Made by a program: the position numbers and the translations under genes. A stretch of DNA of 42,470 bases, taken from Myxococcales bacterium. Its GTDB lineage: Bacteria; Myxococcota; Polyangia; HGW-17; SLPX01. The stretch lies in contig SLPX01000270.1 in NCBI GenBank assembly GCA_007131745.1, positions 1 through 42,470 of the forward strand, given 5' to 3'. The notes under the pieces were generated by a model. The model was not told where the DNA came from. It did no database searches and saw nothing but the letters and a program-made list of their open reading frames with translations. Below, in pieces: positions 16,265 to 25,271 of this stretch (position 1 is the first letter of the stretch; the number at the start of each line of letters is the position of its first letter).

Positions 16265-16831
16265 CTATTCTCGGGTCTTAACTATTGCAAAACTGTAAGT
16301 TTTGAACTCCGCCTGGTTCGCGGTGTACAAAACTTCGGAAAGAAGCCTATATGGAATATCATTATGGACTGCAACCAAGGCATCGCCCGTAAAGTTTATT
16401 CCTGCCTGCTGACTTCTTGTCTTCAGCATTTTCGCTTCTTCCTTGAGCCTGTTGTACAGGGGCGTTATAAAAAACCCGTCAGCTCCATCTCGCTTGACGT
16501 TTTCGTCGACTTTGCCGTTTCTGACGTTTACAACAGCGTCTCCCCTAACCAATATGGCCGATGCTCCAACGTGGATATCGATCGCGTCGGCCATGTTCGA
16601 CGTGGACTCCGACTGGGGCAAAGTCATCTCGCCTTCTCTTTGAGTGATGTTTACCGGGTTGTCTCCGTAGCTTTTCAGAAGAAAGCACAAGATGATGACC
16701 AGTGCATCCATCAAAGAGTTGATAAGAAGGGGCATCTTCTTGACGCGACGCCTTTCCGCAATTTTTTCTTTCTTCTTGAATTTCTTCTTCGCCAACCAGT
16801 AATCAGTGGATGAAAGTTTGCCGTTTGCCAT
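16265..16831 (-). CDS. TolR/ExbD-like motor stator protein, Asp retained (AglQ/AglS-like)
   Basis: 188 residues. A basic cytoplasmic N-terminus is followed by a membrane helix (about 34-52) with Asp42 in INSLMDALVIILCFLL; this is the conserved proton-carrying residue of TolR/ExbD/MotB. The periplasmic domain follows, with the typical C-terminal VHNDIPYRLLSEVLYTANQAEF. With TolQ-like and a second TolR-like protein it should form a proton-motive-force motor in the inner membrane. The ATG at 16831 follows GGAGAG at suitable distance; the frame is open to 16879. The GltG-like gene begins 27 bp downstream. A 374-bp gap separates it from the other TolR gene. Confidence 0.9.
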   Translation of the reverse strand: MANGKLSSTDYWLAKKKFKKKEKIAERRRVKKMPLLINSLMDALVIILCFLLKSYGDNPVNITQREGEMTLPQSESTSNMADAIDIHVGASAILVRGDAVVNVRNGKVDENVKRDGADGFFITPLYNRLKEEAKMLKTRSQQAGINFTGDALVAVHNDIPYRLLSEVLYTANQAEFKTYSFAIVKTRE

Positions 16832-17205
16832 TCTGGTCTCTCCGGTCTTTTGAACGTTTTCCCGCTGCAGTACAACCAAGCGGTTTACAACAACGGATCA
16901 AAAACTACACACCTAACCTGACACGCCGACCATCGGGCCGACCGACCACATATTACCAAAATCAACCGCCGCCGTCACCCCCGGTTAAGAAAAAAACCGG
17001 GAGGATTTCACGCTATCTTTGCTTCACTGCCCTTAGACGCAGAGCATTCAGCTCCACAGCCATCAAGCCGTGGACACCAACCGGGCAGCGGCAGCCCTCT
17101 TGTACAGCGGGAAATCCGCCGTCTAATCGAACCACCGAGGCTTTCCTTTTATGACAACCGGCAGCGGGTGTACCTTGGCCGCGACATTCGCTCATCGTGC
17201 AAAAA
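16832..17205. other. 374-bp gap inside the motor gene cluster with a hairpin
   Basis: No supported gene. Short frames (for example 17013-17195 minus) have unusual composition and no family features. A 7-bp perfect inverted repeat, CCCGGTT (16980-16986) and AACCGGG (16995-17001), has an A-rich 8-nt loop on the plus strand and a U-rich one on the minus strand. No T-run follows it in the minus direction, so a rho-independent terminator is not supported; an RNA-processing site or attenuator is possible. Confidence 0.5.
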
Positions 17206-17865
17206 TCAAGTCGCTCCGATGGCGAGTGTCACCAAATGATACATGCAAGCCTGCTCGGCTGCATCACCCTTTGCTCCCCCGGTTACAAACCAGGAGCCGG
17301 CTCCACGGTCGAATTCCATTCTGCATCCGCCCGGAGGAACCGAAGGAGGCTTGGGATCGGTTGCCCTTGTCGGAATTTCTCTCAGAGCATCCAGAGTTCG
17401 AATCACATCTTCGTACTTAACGTCGAACTGCGGCGTCAAAGTAATTGTATGCCTATCGACCCTCGGATTCTCGTAGTAATGAGAAGCCTCGTACTTCTTG
17501 GCAAACAGGTACCACATGTGGTTCTGAAGCTCTTCCACGATTTCTGTCGTGAACTTGCCATCTTCCTTGTTACGGAAACAAAGGTTTTCCTCCACTTCGC
17601 CCTTTCCCGGGGGGCACTCGCTTCCGAACCTTGACTTGATGTAATAGCCTCTGCCGGTCATTACAACCGTCAAATCCAGAGCCTCCGTACGCTCCTGATC
17701 ATCCGCGGAACTCTGACTTCTCAACCTTGGTGTCTGAACGAGAATGATCCCGATCTGAATGAACTGTGCACTCAAAAGCAGGAATGGAATGAGCAGACAA
17801 ACCAGATTCATCAAAGGAATCAGGTTAAGGTCGCCCACATCCACCGGTTCGCGTTTTTTACGCAT
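17206..17865 (-). CDS. TolR/ExbD-like motor protein with Asn in place of the membrane Asp
   Basis: 219 residues. The membrane helix (about 15-36) reads LNLIPLMNLVCLLIPFLLLS. Asn20 sits where TolR and ExbD have Asp (as in N-x-x-P-x-x-D), so this subunit probably cannot carry protons itself. The periplasmic part is longer than in TolR (about 180 residues), has Cys pairs (SECPPGKGEVEENLCF and GGCRME) and ends with a folded domain containing VTGGAKGDAAEQACMYHLV. Myxococcus Agl motors also have two different TolR partners. The start is the ATG at 17865; 95 bp separate it from the TolQ-like gene. Confidence 0.87.
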   Translation of the reverse strand: MRKKREPVDVGDLNLIPLMNLVCLLIPFLLLSAQFIQIGIILVQTPRLRSQSSADDQERTEALDLTVVMTGRGYYIKSRFGSECPPGKGEVEENLCFRNKEDGKFTTEIVEELQNHMWYLFAKKYEASHYYENPRVDRHTITLTPQFDVKYEDVIRTLDALREIPTRATDPKPPSVPPGGCRMEFDRGAGSWFVTGGAKGDAAEQACMYHLVTLAIGAT

Positions 17866-17961
17866 GGTCTACTACTCCTTGAGCCTATAGCCGCCGGCTT
17901 TGATCCGGCGTCCGTATTTTTAACAGACAACCGACCGGCGGAAAGGTTCTGAAAAAAATCA

Positions 17962-18609
17962 TTACCTAGGAGCAGCACCACCGGCTCTCGCACGAGCTCC
18001 CAACAGGTTTTCCAGCTTGACCGAATATTCATCAATCTCATTGATGATCTTCGAGGTCATGTTGGAAAGGAAGATGTGAGCGATCATGCAGGGCACTGCT
18101 ACGATCAGCCCGAACGCCGTAGTGTTCATGGCCACCGCAATACCTTGCGACAACAAGACGGCTCGCTCTTCCGGTGAAGCGCCGCCCAGAGCGCCGAACG
18201 CCTGGATCATACCGATAACCGTTCCGAGCAGTCCCAGCAGCGTGGCCACGTTGGCAATGGCAAGAAGTGTCGGCGTTCTCTTCTGCACAAGAGGAATCAC
18301 TTCAAGCGACGCCTCTTCAATAGCATTGGAGATCTCGACTTCTCCCTTGTTTGCCCTTGTCAATCCGGCCTTGATTACTCGGGGCAACGCGGCGGAAGGT
18401 GCAGCGTTGCACAGCTTGATTGCGCGGTCGATATTGTTCGCCATCACCAGCTTCGTGATCTGAGCCATAAATGCAGACGCATTTATGTTGTAGCGGAAGA
18501 AGAGGAATATAAACCTCTCAATGATGACCGCCAGACCAGCAACCGAGACCAACAAGATGACGTACATAAAGATTCCGCCCTCCGTGAATGCCTTTGCAAG
18601 GTCACCCAT
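17962..18609 (-). CDS. TolQ/ExbB/MotA-family proton channel subunit (AglR-like)
   Basis: 215 residues with three membrane helices: about 11-35 (GIFMYVILLVSVAGLAVIIERF), about 114-137 (LLAIANVATLLGLLGTVIGMI) and about 153-175 (MNTTAFGLIVAVPCMIAHIFL). The GLLGTVIGM and NTTAFGLIVAVP blocks are the conserved channel motifs of this superfamily. It should form the inner-membrane channel around the two TolR-like helices and turn proton flow into movement of the periplasmic parts. The ATG at 18609 (GGAGG 10 nt upstream) is preferred to the frame start at 18675, because the family starts here and the extension lies in a hairpin-rich leader. Confidence 0.93.
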   Translation of the reverse strand: MGDLAKAFTEGGIFMYVILLVSVAGLAVIIERFIFLFFRYNINASAFMAQITKLVMANNIDRAIKLCNAAPSAALPRVIKAGLTRANKGEVEISNAIEEASLEVIPLVQKRTPTLLAIANVATLLGLLGTVIGMIQAFGALGGASPEERAVLLSQGIAVAMNTTAFGLIVAVPCMIAHIFLSNMTSKIINEIDEYSVKLENLLGARARAGGAAPR

Positions 18610-19022
18610 AGCTTCGTTTCCTCCATTCCCCTGGGGTTTTTTCAACCCGGGGTGTCTAGTCCCAACCGGCGGCAAAGCCGCCCGCGGGGTGGAACATACC
18701 TTTTCATCAAAAACTACGAGGCATGTCCCCGTTCAAAACTTACAGTTCCTACAAATATCTATCTCTTCTTTGAAGTTCTGTTTTTTCCAACCCTTCAAAA
18801 ACATCTCCACACAAAAACCAAGCTCTCCCATGTTTAACAGCAAGTTCTTCAAGTAACAAGATCTAACAACAGGTATAAAAACTTATTTCAGTAAGGTCTT
18901 TGATCCTAAAAAAGCTTGTTACAAACAAATCAAAGACCAACTATTGGGGGGCATAATATCCGAATCGGGTATATGCTGCAATCTTTATTGTTTAAACGGA
19001 AGGATTTTTTTCAAGCCCTCCG
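18610..19022 (-). promoter_or_regulatory. 413-bp leader/intergenic region of the motor genes with several inverted repeats
   Basis: No gene. Read on the minus strand it contains, in order: a hairpin directly after the GltF-like stop (18997-19022, seven pairs with one G-U, then TTTAAAC), which may be a weak terminator; a perfect 10-bp inverted repeat (18895-18904 and 18929-18938, GGTCTTTGAT / ATCAAAGACC, 24-nt loop with T-run); a GC hairpin GGCGGC-AAA-GCCGCC (18668-18682); and a hairpin beside the ribosome site (18628-18652). It probably holds the promoter and leader of the TolQ-TolR-TolR-GltG operon. No clear -35/-10 pair was found. Confidence 0.5.
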
Positions 19023-19367
19023 CTAAAATGCCTCCGATTCAACAGATGCTATAACCCTGTCCAGGAAAGACCTTCTAAAACGCGGGTCTTCCACGTCCCA
19101 CTCAAGGCTCAGATCCTTTCTGCTTATAACATGAAAGGCCTCAGGCTTGTATATTTTTCCCTCGATCTCAATATCTTCCAGGATAAAAAGAGATCCATCC
19201 CGACTTTTTTTGATCTCGGAGCCGGGCTCGTGTTTTCTTTTCTTCGCTTGTCCATCCGCTTCCTGGGGCAAAACCGCGACCAAAAACACCCAGATCACCG
19301 CAGCGATAATTCCAATCGCAAAAGTTCGGGCCAATCCGGCTTTTCCATTTTTTCTAAAAACATGCAT
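19023..19367 (-). CDS. Small membrane-anchored periplasmic protein, GltF-like by position
   Basis: 114 residues. One N-terminal membrane helix (about 13-34) is followed by a basic linker and a short domain: FILEDIEIEGKIYKPEAFHVISRKDLSL in two strands (given here as FILEDIEIEGKIYKPEAF and HVISRKDLSL), then a helix RRSFLDRVIASVESEAF. Small proteins with an IEGKI-x-KPEAF block occur beside glt genes in Myxococcota, from memory. The place between GltE-like and motor genes matches gltF. AGGAGG lies 9 nt before the ATG and overlaps the stop region of the upstream gene. Its molecular role is unknown; it probably sits in the inner membrane and contacts the TPR proteins. Confidence 0.72.
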   Translation of the reverse strand: MHVFRKNGKAGLARTFAIGIIAAVIWVFLVAVLPQEADGQAKKRKHEPGSEIKKSRDGSLFILEDIEIEGKIYKPEAFHVISRKDLSLEWDVEDPRFRRSFLDRVIASVESEAF

Positions 19368-19380
19368 TCCTTGACACCTC

Positions 19381-20754
19381 CTACTGAGCCTTTTCGGCTT
19401 CCTCCTGCGCCCTACGAGCCTCCTCCCTGGCCTTTTCCACCATAATAAGGTTATCCGCCCTCGCTATCAATGCCATCACGGCCTTCCTCTCTTCACGGGC
19501 CGCACGGGGGTCGGCAACCTGCAAGTACTGGTTCAAATATGCCTTGGCCTTATTCAGCCGGGAGATACCCGTTTCCCCGGGAAACTCAGGCGCATCCAGG
19601 TACAACACGCCCAGATTGTAAATCGCCGCTGGATAAGGAGACGCTCGTTTTCCGGATTTCCGGAGCGCTTCCTGGAAAAGACCATTAGCCCTTGTGTAGG
19701 CATCTCTAGCCATCTGGAAATTCTTCGCTTCCACGGATCTGCAACCTCCGGGAATCCGTTCGCTGCATTTCTGAAAAGCTTCCTCGCACGGCCCGGTGTT
19801 TTGAGGATTCGCCCGGATGCATTGCGCCTGCTGCTCCTCGCATCTCTCCATTCCGGAAGGCCTGCAAAGGTTTCCAATCCCCCTGTAAACGTTTCCAAGG
19901 TTGAGCCGATCCCGATAGCTTGACGACCTCAACTCCACTGCCCTGGAGCATGCGGTCATGGCATCCTTGCCTTTCTTTTCGGGATCCGATTCCCTCCAGT
20001 TTTTTCCCTGAACATACCAGGTGCACAACCTGCTCCAAGCGTCTCCGAGTCTTGGATTTCGTTCCACCGCTCTCTCGAAGAAAAGCCTGGCCCTGTGCAT
20101 TTCCCCGTCTTTAAGCGCAAGTTGCGCTGCAAGATGATAACCGTCCGCGTTCTCGGAATCTACTGAGGCCAAAAAACCCAGCACAGCGCGGGCCAATTCC
20201 AGCTGTTTTTTTCTCATGTACGCGGTCGCCGTGACAACCATGGCGTCAGCGTTTCGCTCATCCAGCACCAGAACCGCTCTTGCAAGTTCCACCGCTCTGT
20301 CGTTGTTTCCTTTTCTCAATGCCGCCTGAGCTTCTTTCAAGTTTTTCCTGATGGCTTCCTTGGGATCCCGGACCGGCTCGGCTGAAACCGGTTTTTCTTC
20401 CCCGGTGTCTATACGGACCTTTTCGCCCACTTCCACGGGAGAAGGATCTTTTACTTGATCCGCACTATCCGGAGCAACCTCCCCTTCCAATCCCGGCTCG
20501 GCATCGACCCCTTCAGGAAAAACTTGTTTTTCAGCCGCGGTCGGTCCCTCGGCCCCGGATGGCAGGCCGGCCTGTCTCTTTTGAGTATCAGCCTGTTCCG
20601 CACCCGCTTGAGGGGTGGTTTTCTTCTTTTTTCCGGAACACGCCGAGGAAACTACAATCAAAAACGCCAACACTCCCGCACACCCAATTTGCACCATAAA
20701 CCTTTTCCGCGGGCGGTGGCTTCTTGAATCTGTTTTCTCTCTCATGTTTTCCAT
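19381..20754 (-). CDS. TPR lipoprotein, GltE/AglT-like
   Basis: 457 residues. The lipoprotein signal has a basic start, a hydrophobic core and the lipobox SSAC (Cys39). An acidic Pro-rich linker (45-125) is followed by TPR units (about 130-440), for example ALRKGNNDRAVELARAVL, YMRKKQLELARAVLGFL and ALKDGEMHRARLFFERAV. Two Cys-rich inserts (CRPSGMERCEEQQAQC and CEEAFQKCSERIPGGC) are notable and could form disulphides. In Myxococcus, GltE is an outer-membrane TPR lipoprotein of the gliding machine, encoded next to gltD, as here. It starts 20 bp after the GltD-like stop and ends 13 bp before the GltF-like start. ATG 20745 is an alternative start. Confidence 0.82.
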   Translation of the reverse strand: MENMREKTDSRSHRPRKRFMVQIGCAGVLAFLIVVSSACSGKKKKTTPQAGAEQADTQKRQAGLPSGAEGPTAAEKQVFPEGVDAEPGLEGEVAPDSADQVKDPSPVEVGEKVRIDTGEEKPVSAEPVRDPKEAIRKNLKEAQAALRKGNNDRAVELARAVLVLDERNADAMVVTATAYMRKKQLELARAVLGFLASVDSENADGYHLAAQLALKDGEMHRARLFFERAVERNPRLGDAWSRLCTWYVQGKNWRESDPEKKGKDAMTACSRAVELRSSSYRDRLNLGNVYRGIGNLCRPSGMERCEEQQAQCIRANPQNTGPCEEAFQKCSERIPGGCRSVEAKNFQMARDAYTRANGLFQEALRKSGKRASPYPAAIYNLGVLYLDAPEFPGETGISRLNKAKAYLNQYLQVADPRAAREERKAVMALIARADNLIMVEKAREEARRAQEEAEKAQ

Positions 20755-20774
20755 CCTGCTTTACACCTTCCCCG

Positions 20775-23700
20775 TTATTTTCCGGCCACTTTCGCATCGT
20801 TTATGTAGGGATATCGATCCGGCATGAGATCAGCCAGCCCCTTTCTCATTATTTCGGTCCATTCATTCGAAATCCCCTCCGAGCGGGCCAGTTGAAGACC
20901 CAAAATGTAATTCCTGGCGGCCTCTCTTCGCATCGCGGCTGCATTGTTTCTTATCGGTTCATAGGTTCTGTCCTTGTAGGCCTCAAGGACCATGTCCATG
21001 TCCGTGAATTCGTCGTCAATGTCCAGGCCGTACTGGGCCATGAGGTTTTCGAAAATCTCTTTCAAGTTCGGATACACTTTGTACTTCTGCATGAACGGCC
21101 ACAAAATTCTCCAAAACCTTTCAACTTCGGGTGGAAGAGGAAAAGTCTCCAGGTCATTGGTTGCCTTGGCATACACTTGGCCTATGCGAGCCCGGACGGC
21201 CAGCACCCATCTCGGATGCAGATACTTGAGCCCCACATCATCCATGAAACCTTTCGTGATTTCGTTCACCTCGTCTATATAAGGATTCATGACCGACAAA
21301 ATCATGGGCATGGCCCTGCCCTCGCACCTCTTGCCGCGTCCATCCTGGCCCCAGCCCATCAGTTCGCACATCATCTGGGTCACCAACTGGGGCTTTTGGC
21401 TGAACGGCGTCTTAAGCGGAATCTTTTTAAGGGTAAGCCTGCGCTTGATAAAGTTTCGATACTGTTCCTCGATCCTGCGGAAAGCGATTTCCCCAGCGTA
21501 TTCAGCCGCGACGTTTTCACCTCTCGGCATATTGAACCTGTCAAAATATGTAAGAATTCTTTTTTCATACTCCAGGGCGTTACGCTCGCGGCGACGTTCC
21601 CTGTTGACCTGGGCCAACCTATGAAGCGCCTGCATCATCTGCATAGCGGCCGTCCTGTCGTCCGGGTTCTTTCGGTAGAAATCCTCCGAAGACGGCGCCT
21701 TGGCTGCAAGTCCCTTGGAAACCTGGGAGATGTAATTTTCATAGCTTTCGGTCATACCTCTCAGGTCATTGAGCCTCATGTAAATGTCGCCGATCTGAAA
21801 ATGCACCTCGCTGCGGAAATTCTGCGCCTCCCGAAGCTGCTCCTGGAGAGAAGCCCGTTCCTCGGGCTCGGAGGCCTCGGCGGCCCTTTTTTTCAGGGAT
21901 GTAATGACTCTTCCGATCTCCCTGTGATATTTCATAAAATATTCTATGGCTTTCCTTGGTTGATCAAAAATCCGCAACAACCGAGCGTACCAATAGTAGG
22001 AATAGACCCGAATCGCCGGGTCATCTACACCCACTCTTCCCTCCGCCAGATCGCTGTAGTATTTTTTCGCCTCCCTGAATTCCATAGCCCGCCAGGCGGC
22101 CCTGGCGAGAAAATTGACGACCGTGCCGAGCCTGTTTTTCTTTACCGTCTTGCACTGCCTTTTGCCGCGTACGGTTACGCACTCCTCTTCTTCGATGGCT
22201 TGTATCTGCTTGCGATAAGCAGGGTTGGTCACGATCTCTTCATATAGGGCCTTGGCTCTCCGGAAGCGCCCAGTCTGTTCATAACCTTCGGCCGCATAAT
22301 ACAATGAAACCGCCGCCCGAGGGGAATCCGGATTCTGCCGGGCAATTTGTTCGAGTTCAGCTGCCGCTTGCAAATATCTCTTTTCCTGCTCTGATCCCTT
22401 CGCCTCGGCGGCCGATTTGTACAGAGCGTCGGCCCTGTTCAGCCTGATGTCCGCGGCGAGACCCAGCATCCTTTGGTAGAAGTCTTTCACCTGAGCGGCA
22501 TATTCATCCATCTGTTTTTGAGGTGTCTTGGGAGGAAAAGTGACCTGGGTACCACACCTGGCCGTGGCGATTCTTCTCCGCTCGTTGTCCAGCTCTTTTA
22601 GAGATGCCAAGGTGGCGCCCTTGGCGTTGTTATCTATCAGAGCCATGCCCAACAGCGCCTGGCTTGCATAGAACGCCTGCGGCGTGTCACAATAATTTTT
22701 CAAAAAACTCCAAAACATCTCCCGAGCTTTGTCCGCGTGTCCGTAGCGGTAATAAGTGTAAGCTATGGCAAACCTGTAGGGAGCTTCCATGGCTTTCTTT
22801 TCATCCGCCTCGATCAGGTCCTCCATGGCCCTGTGCCAATCCAAAACAGGTTTTGGAATCGGAACCGCGGTGATCTGCTGTGTAACAGCGGGATTGGGAG
22901 CAGGCGGTGGAACCACGTTCAACTGCCAATTCAGTTCATAGCTCTCCACTCTCCCTCGCAGAGCCTGCAAGCGGTAGCGTCCACTGATCTGTGACTCAAC
23001 CACCTGCTCGTAAGCCCTTGCGGCATCCCGGTAACGATGGGAATAAAAGAAGCTGTCGGCCCGGAAATAAAGCGCCCTGTATGCAGACAAAGTATTTTCA
23101 AACTCAGGATGTTCAATCAATGCGTCATACGCCTTGATCGCCGCGTCGAAATGCTGCCGGTAACCCTCCGACATTGTCGTCAACTCAGCGCGTTTTTCCC
23201 TGAGTTCTTCCTCCAACGCCTTGTATTCATCAGTACCCTCCAGCCCCGCCTCCTTGGCTTCGACCATCCTGCCGATGACCTCCGCTATCGCGCTGATGGC
23301 TTGACCTATCTCGGCCTCTTTTGCGTCCCACTCAGCGCGGCCCACCAGGTAATGCTCATTGGCGATTTCAATCAAGCTGGTTTCCCGAATACTCGACAAA
23401 GCATCCTTTATCCTGGGATCGGACCCATAAAGCTCTTCATAGCGCGCTGCAAATTCCTTGTAAGGACTGTGGTCAAACGAGGAAAACCTGTTGAAAGCAG
23501 CGCGGCGCTCCTGGTGATATATGTCTCTCGGCCAATCCTGCATCACCTCGTTGTTTATCGATAGGAGAAACAGGATGTCGACCACCGCCCTTTGAACAAC
23601 AGCCTTGTTTTTGAAGTATTTCCAGCTTCCGGCCGAAGGTCGGGGGGACTTGGTCTCGAACCCGCCTTTTTCGAGAATCCAGTTATAAACTTCGAGAGCC

Positions 23701-25271
23701 GCCAAGAGATCCGTTGCCCGGTAATTCCTTTCCCCTGGAAGACTCGCCGGCGGAGCAGCGTCTTCAAAAAAGATCTTCGCCAGTTCTTCGAAAGCATAGG
23801 GCACGTGAGGGTATTTTTCCACCGCTTCATCGGTGAGCCATCCCTTTTTGGCGTAATGTTCCCTCAGGAAATTGAACCTGTCCGGTTCGATCCGCTGGTA
23901 GTAGGCGCAAAGAGCAACATATCGAACAGCGTTCTCCCGAAGCGATACATCGTCGGTGTTGGCCAACAGGTTGTCGAACTCATCCAGGGCCTTGCGGTAC
24001 ATGCTGACCCGGAAATAAGTCCAAGCCCTCTTATAGAGAGCGTCCGACACTTCGCGCGCTTCGGAAAACATATCAATGATCCGGGAATACGCGGAAATAG
24101 CGTGGTAATTATGGATCTTGATGCGTTCCTCTTTCTTTTCGGCGAGTCTTTGCTGATAGTCGTTTCGATAGCGATCAGGATCCCTGTGCTTTTGAAACTC
24201 CTGCCTCAGTTGCTCCATTTCCTCTTCGTCCAACTGCACGATGGGATTGGCCTCGAAATGTTGTTCTCCCAAAAGGAACCACGCCTGGGAAAGAAGATCC
24301 ACGCGTCTTCTGCGATCCTCCCCCCTGAACCTTTTCAAATCCACGATCGGCTTGCACCCATCGTAGGGATCGAATTCTTCCACGGCCAAAGTCCAAGCGT
24401 CTCCGCCTCCCTCGCCGAGAACCGAAGCCGGAGCCGTCGGCGGCTGGAAAGGATCCAGCGCATTGTACCGGTTGGAACACACCAGCGCGAGGAAAGCCTG
24501 GCTGGATTTCTCTGCTAAAAGAACAGCTTCGGCTTCCGCCTTGTCGTCCGCGTCCGCGTCTTCCTCGAAAGGAATGAACTGTTCAGCCTGTTTCGCCATC
24601 TCGCGCAGGCAATAGCCGAGCAGATAGTGCACGACATCAATGTTTTCGTAATCCGGAAATTCCCTTATCAAACGTCGATATAGATTGATGGAAACGGAAT
24701 AATCAATCTGCGGTTCAGGAGGTTCAGGCAGATCTCTCCCCAACTCCATGGATCGTTTTCGAATCTTTGTAACCGCCTCCTGGTAGTTCACTTGTGCATA
24801 CTGAAAATCAACGGTGGCTTTTTCGTAATAGAGTTCGGCCAAACGATAAAGGACGCCCGGGGTCCACTTTCGGTCATCCGGATATCTCTTGATCCACGCC
24901 TCGAACTCGTGGATCGCTTCCATCCGTCTCGCCTCGGTGTTTTTCCGGGATTCAGTAATGTTGTCCTCCATCCCCTCCAGTACTTTCGCTCGCTCGTTAA
25001 GATAAGTCCTTTCAATCACCTGTTCGGTGATGTTCTTATAAATAGATGTTCCCCAACGATAAATCCTCTCGAAATGATCCAGTTTTTTTATCTCCCGGAT
25101 CTCTTCTTCCGTGTATGGCTCCTCACGCATTCCCGGCAGGATTTGGCCGGTGGCCTCGGTATGCGGCCAAGTCAGACCTGCAGCAAGCAACACGACCATT
25201 GTCAAAACCGCCGACCGGAGGCCCCGCCTCTTTTTCTTGAATAAACTATCCCCGGTTTTTCTGAACTTCAT
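20775..25271 (-). CDS. Very large periplasmic TPR protein, GltD/AgmU-like
   Basis: 1498 residues, among the longest genes of the window. A basic signal peptide (about 1-42, ending EATGQILPG) leads into dense helical repeats, many recognisable as TPRs (FYRVSMYRKALDEFDNLL-like, DSFFYSHRYRDAARAYEQVV, YTYYRYGHADKAREMFWSFL, EGYEQTGRFRRAKALYEEIV). A CxVRGKRQC insert (near residue 1040) may be a disulphide loop. Myxococcus GltD (AgmU) is a periplasmic TPR protein of about 1200 residues that moves with the gliding complex; the length, repeats and place before a TPR lipoprotein fit. The ATG overlaps the upstream stop (ATGA), so translation is coupled. A 507-codon frame on the other strand is a shadow. 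Confidence 0.85.
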   Translation of the reverse strand: MKFRKTGDSLFKKKRRGLRSAVLTMVVLLAAGLTWPHTEATGQILPGMREEPYTEEEIREIKKLDHFERIYRWGTSIYKNITEQVIERTYLNERAKVLEGMEDNITESRKNTEARRMEAIHEFEAWIKRYPDDRKWTPGVLYRLAELYYEKATVDFQYAQVNYQEAVTKIRKRSMELGRDLPEPPEPQIDYSVSINLYRRLIREFPDYENIDVVHYLLGYCLREMAKQAEQFIPFEEDADADDKAEAEAVLLAEKSSQAFLALVCSNRYNALDPFQPPTAPASVLGEGGGDAWTLAVEEFDPYDGCKPIVDLKRFRGEDRRRRVDLLSQAWFLLGEQHFEANPIVQLDEEEMEQLRQEFQKHRDPDRYRNDYQQRLAEKKEERIKIHNYHAISAYSRIIDMFSEAREVSDALYKRAWTYFRVSMYRKALDEFDNLLANTDDVSLRENAVRYVALCAYYQRIEPDRFNFLREHYAKKGWLTDEAVEKYPHVPYAFEELAKIFFEDAAPPASLPGERNYRATDLLAALEVYNWILEKGGFETKSPRPSAGSWKYFKNKAVVQRAVVDILFLLSINNEVMQDWPRDIYHQERRAAFNRFSSFDHSPYKEFAARYEELYGSDPRIKDALSSIRETSLIEIANEHYLVGRAEWDAKEAEIGQAISAIAEVIGRMVEAKEAGLEGTDEYKALEEELREKRAELTTMSEGYRQHFDAAIKAYDALIEHPEFENTLSAYRALYFRADSFFYSHRYRDAARAYEQVVESQISGRYRLQALRGRVESYELNWQLNVVPPPAPNPAVTQQITAVPIPKPVLDWHRAMEDLIEADEKKAMEAPYRFAIAYTYYRYGHADKAREMFWSFLKNYCDTPQAFYASQALLGMALIDNNAKGATLASLKELDNERRRIATARCGTQVTFPPKTPQKQMDEYAAQVKDFYQRMLGLAADIRLNRADALYKSAAEAKGSEQEKRYLQAAAELEQIARQNPDSPRAAVSLYYAAEGYEQTGRFRRAKALYEEIVTNPAYRKQIQAIEEEECVTVRGKRQCKTVKKNRLGTVVNFLARAAWRAMEFREAKKYYSDLAEGRVGVDDPAIRVYSYYWYARLLRIFDQPRKAIEYFMKYHREIGRVITSLKKRAAEASEPEERASLQEQLREAQNFRSEVHFQIGDIYMRLNDLRGMTESYENYISQVSKGLAAKAPSSEDFYRKNPDDRTAAMQMMQALHRLAQVNRERRRERNALEYEKRILTYFDRFNMPRGENVAAEYAGEIAFRRIEEQYRNFIKRRLTLKKIPLKTPFSQKPQLVTQMMCELMGWGQDGRGKRCEGRAMPMILSVMNPYIDEVNEITKGFMDDVGLKYLHPRWVLAVRARIGQVYAKATNDLETFPLPPEVERFWRILWPFMQKYKVYPNLKEIFENLMAQYGLDIDDEFTDMDMVLEAYKDRTYEPIRNNAAAMRREAARNYILGLQLARSEGISNEWTEIMRKGLADLMPDRYPYINDAKVAGK

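Noticed and set aside
16978..17001. Rho-independent terminator inside the motor cluster
   Set aside because: The hairpin is good but no T-run follows it in the minus-strand direction.
17013..17195. 60-codon minus-strand frame in the gap between the tolR-like genes
   Set aside because: No ribosome site, no membrane helix or motif; composition unlike the neighbours.
20724..22247. 507-codon open frame on the plus strand
   Set aside because: It is antisense to the GltD-like TPR gene; the TPR pattern, operon overlap and signal peptide are all on the minus strand.
23592..24518. 308-codon plus-strand frame
   Set aside because: Shadow of the GltD-like gene with no recognisable features.
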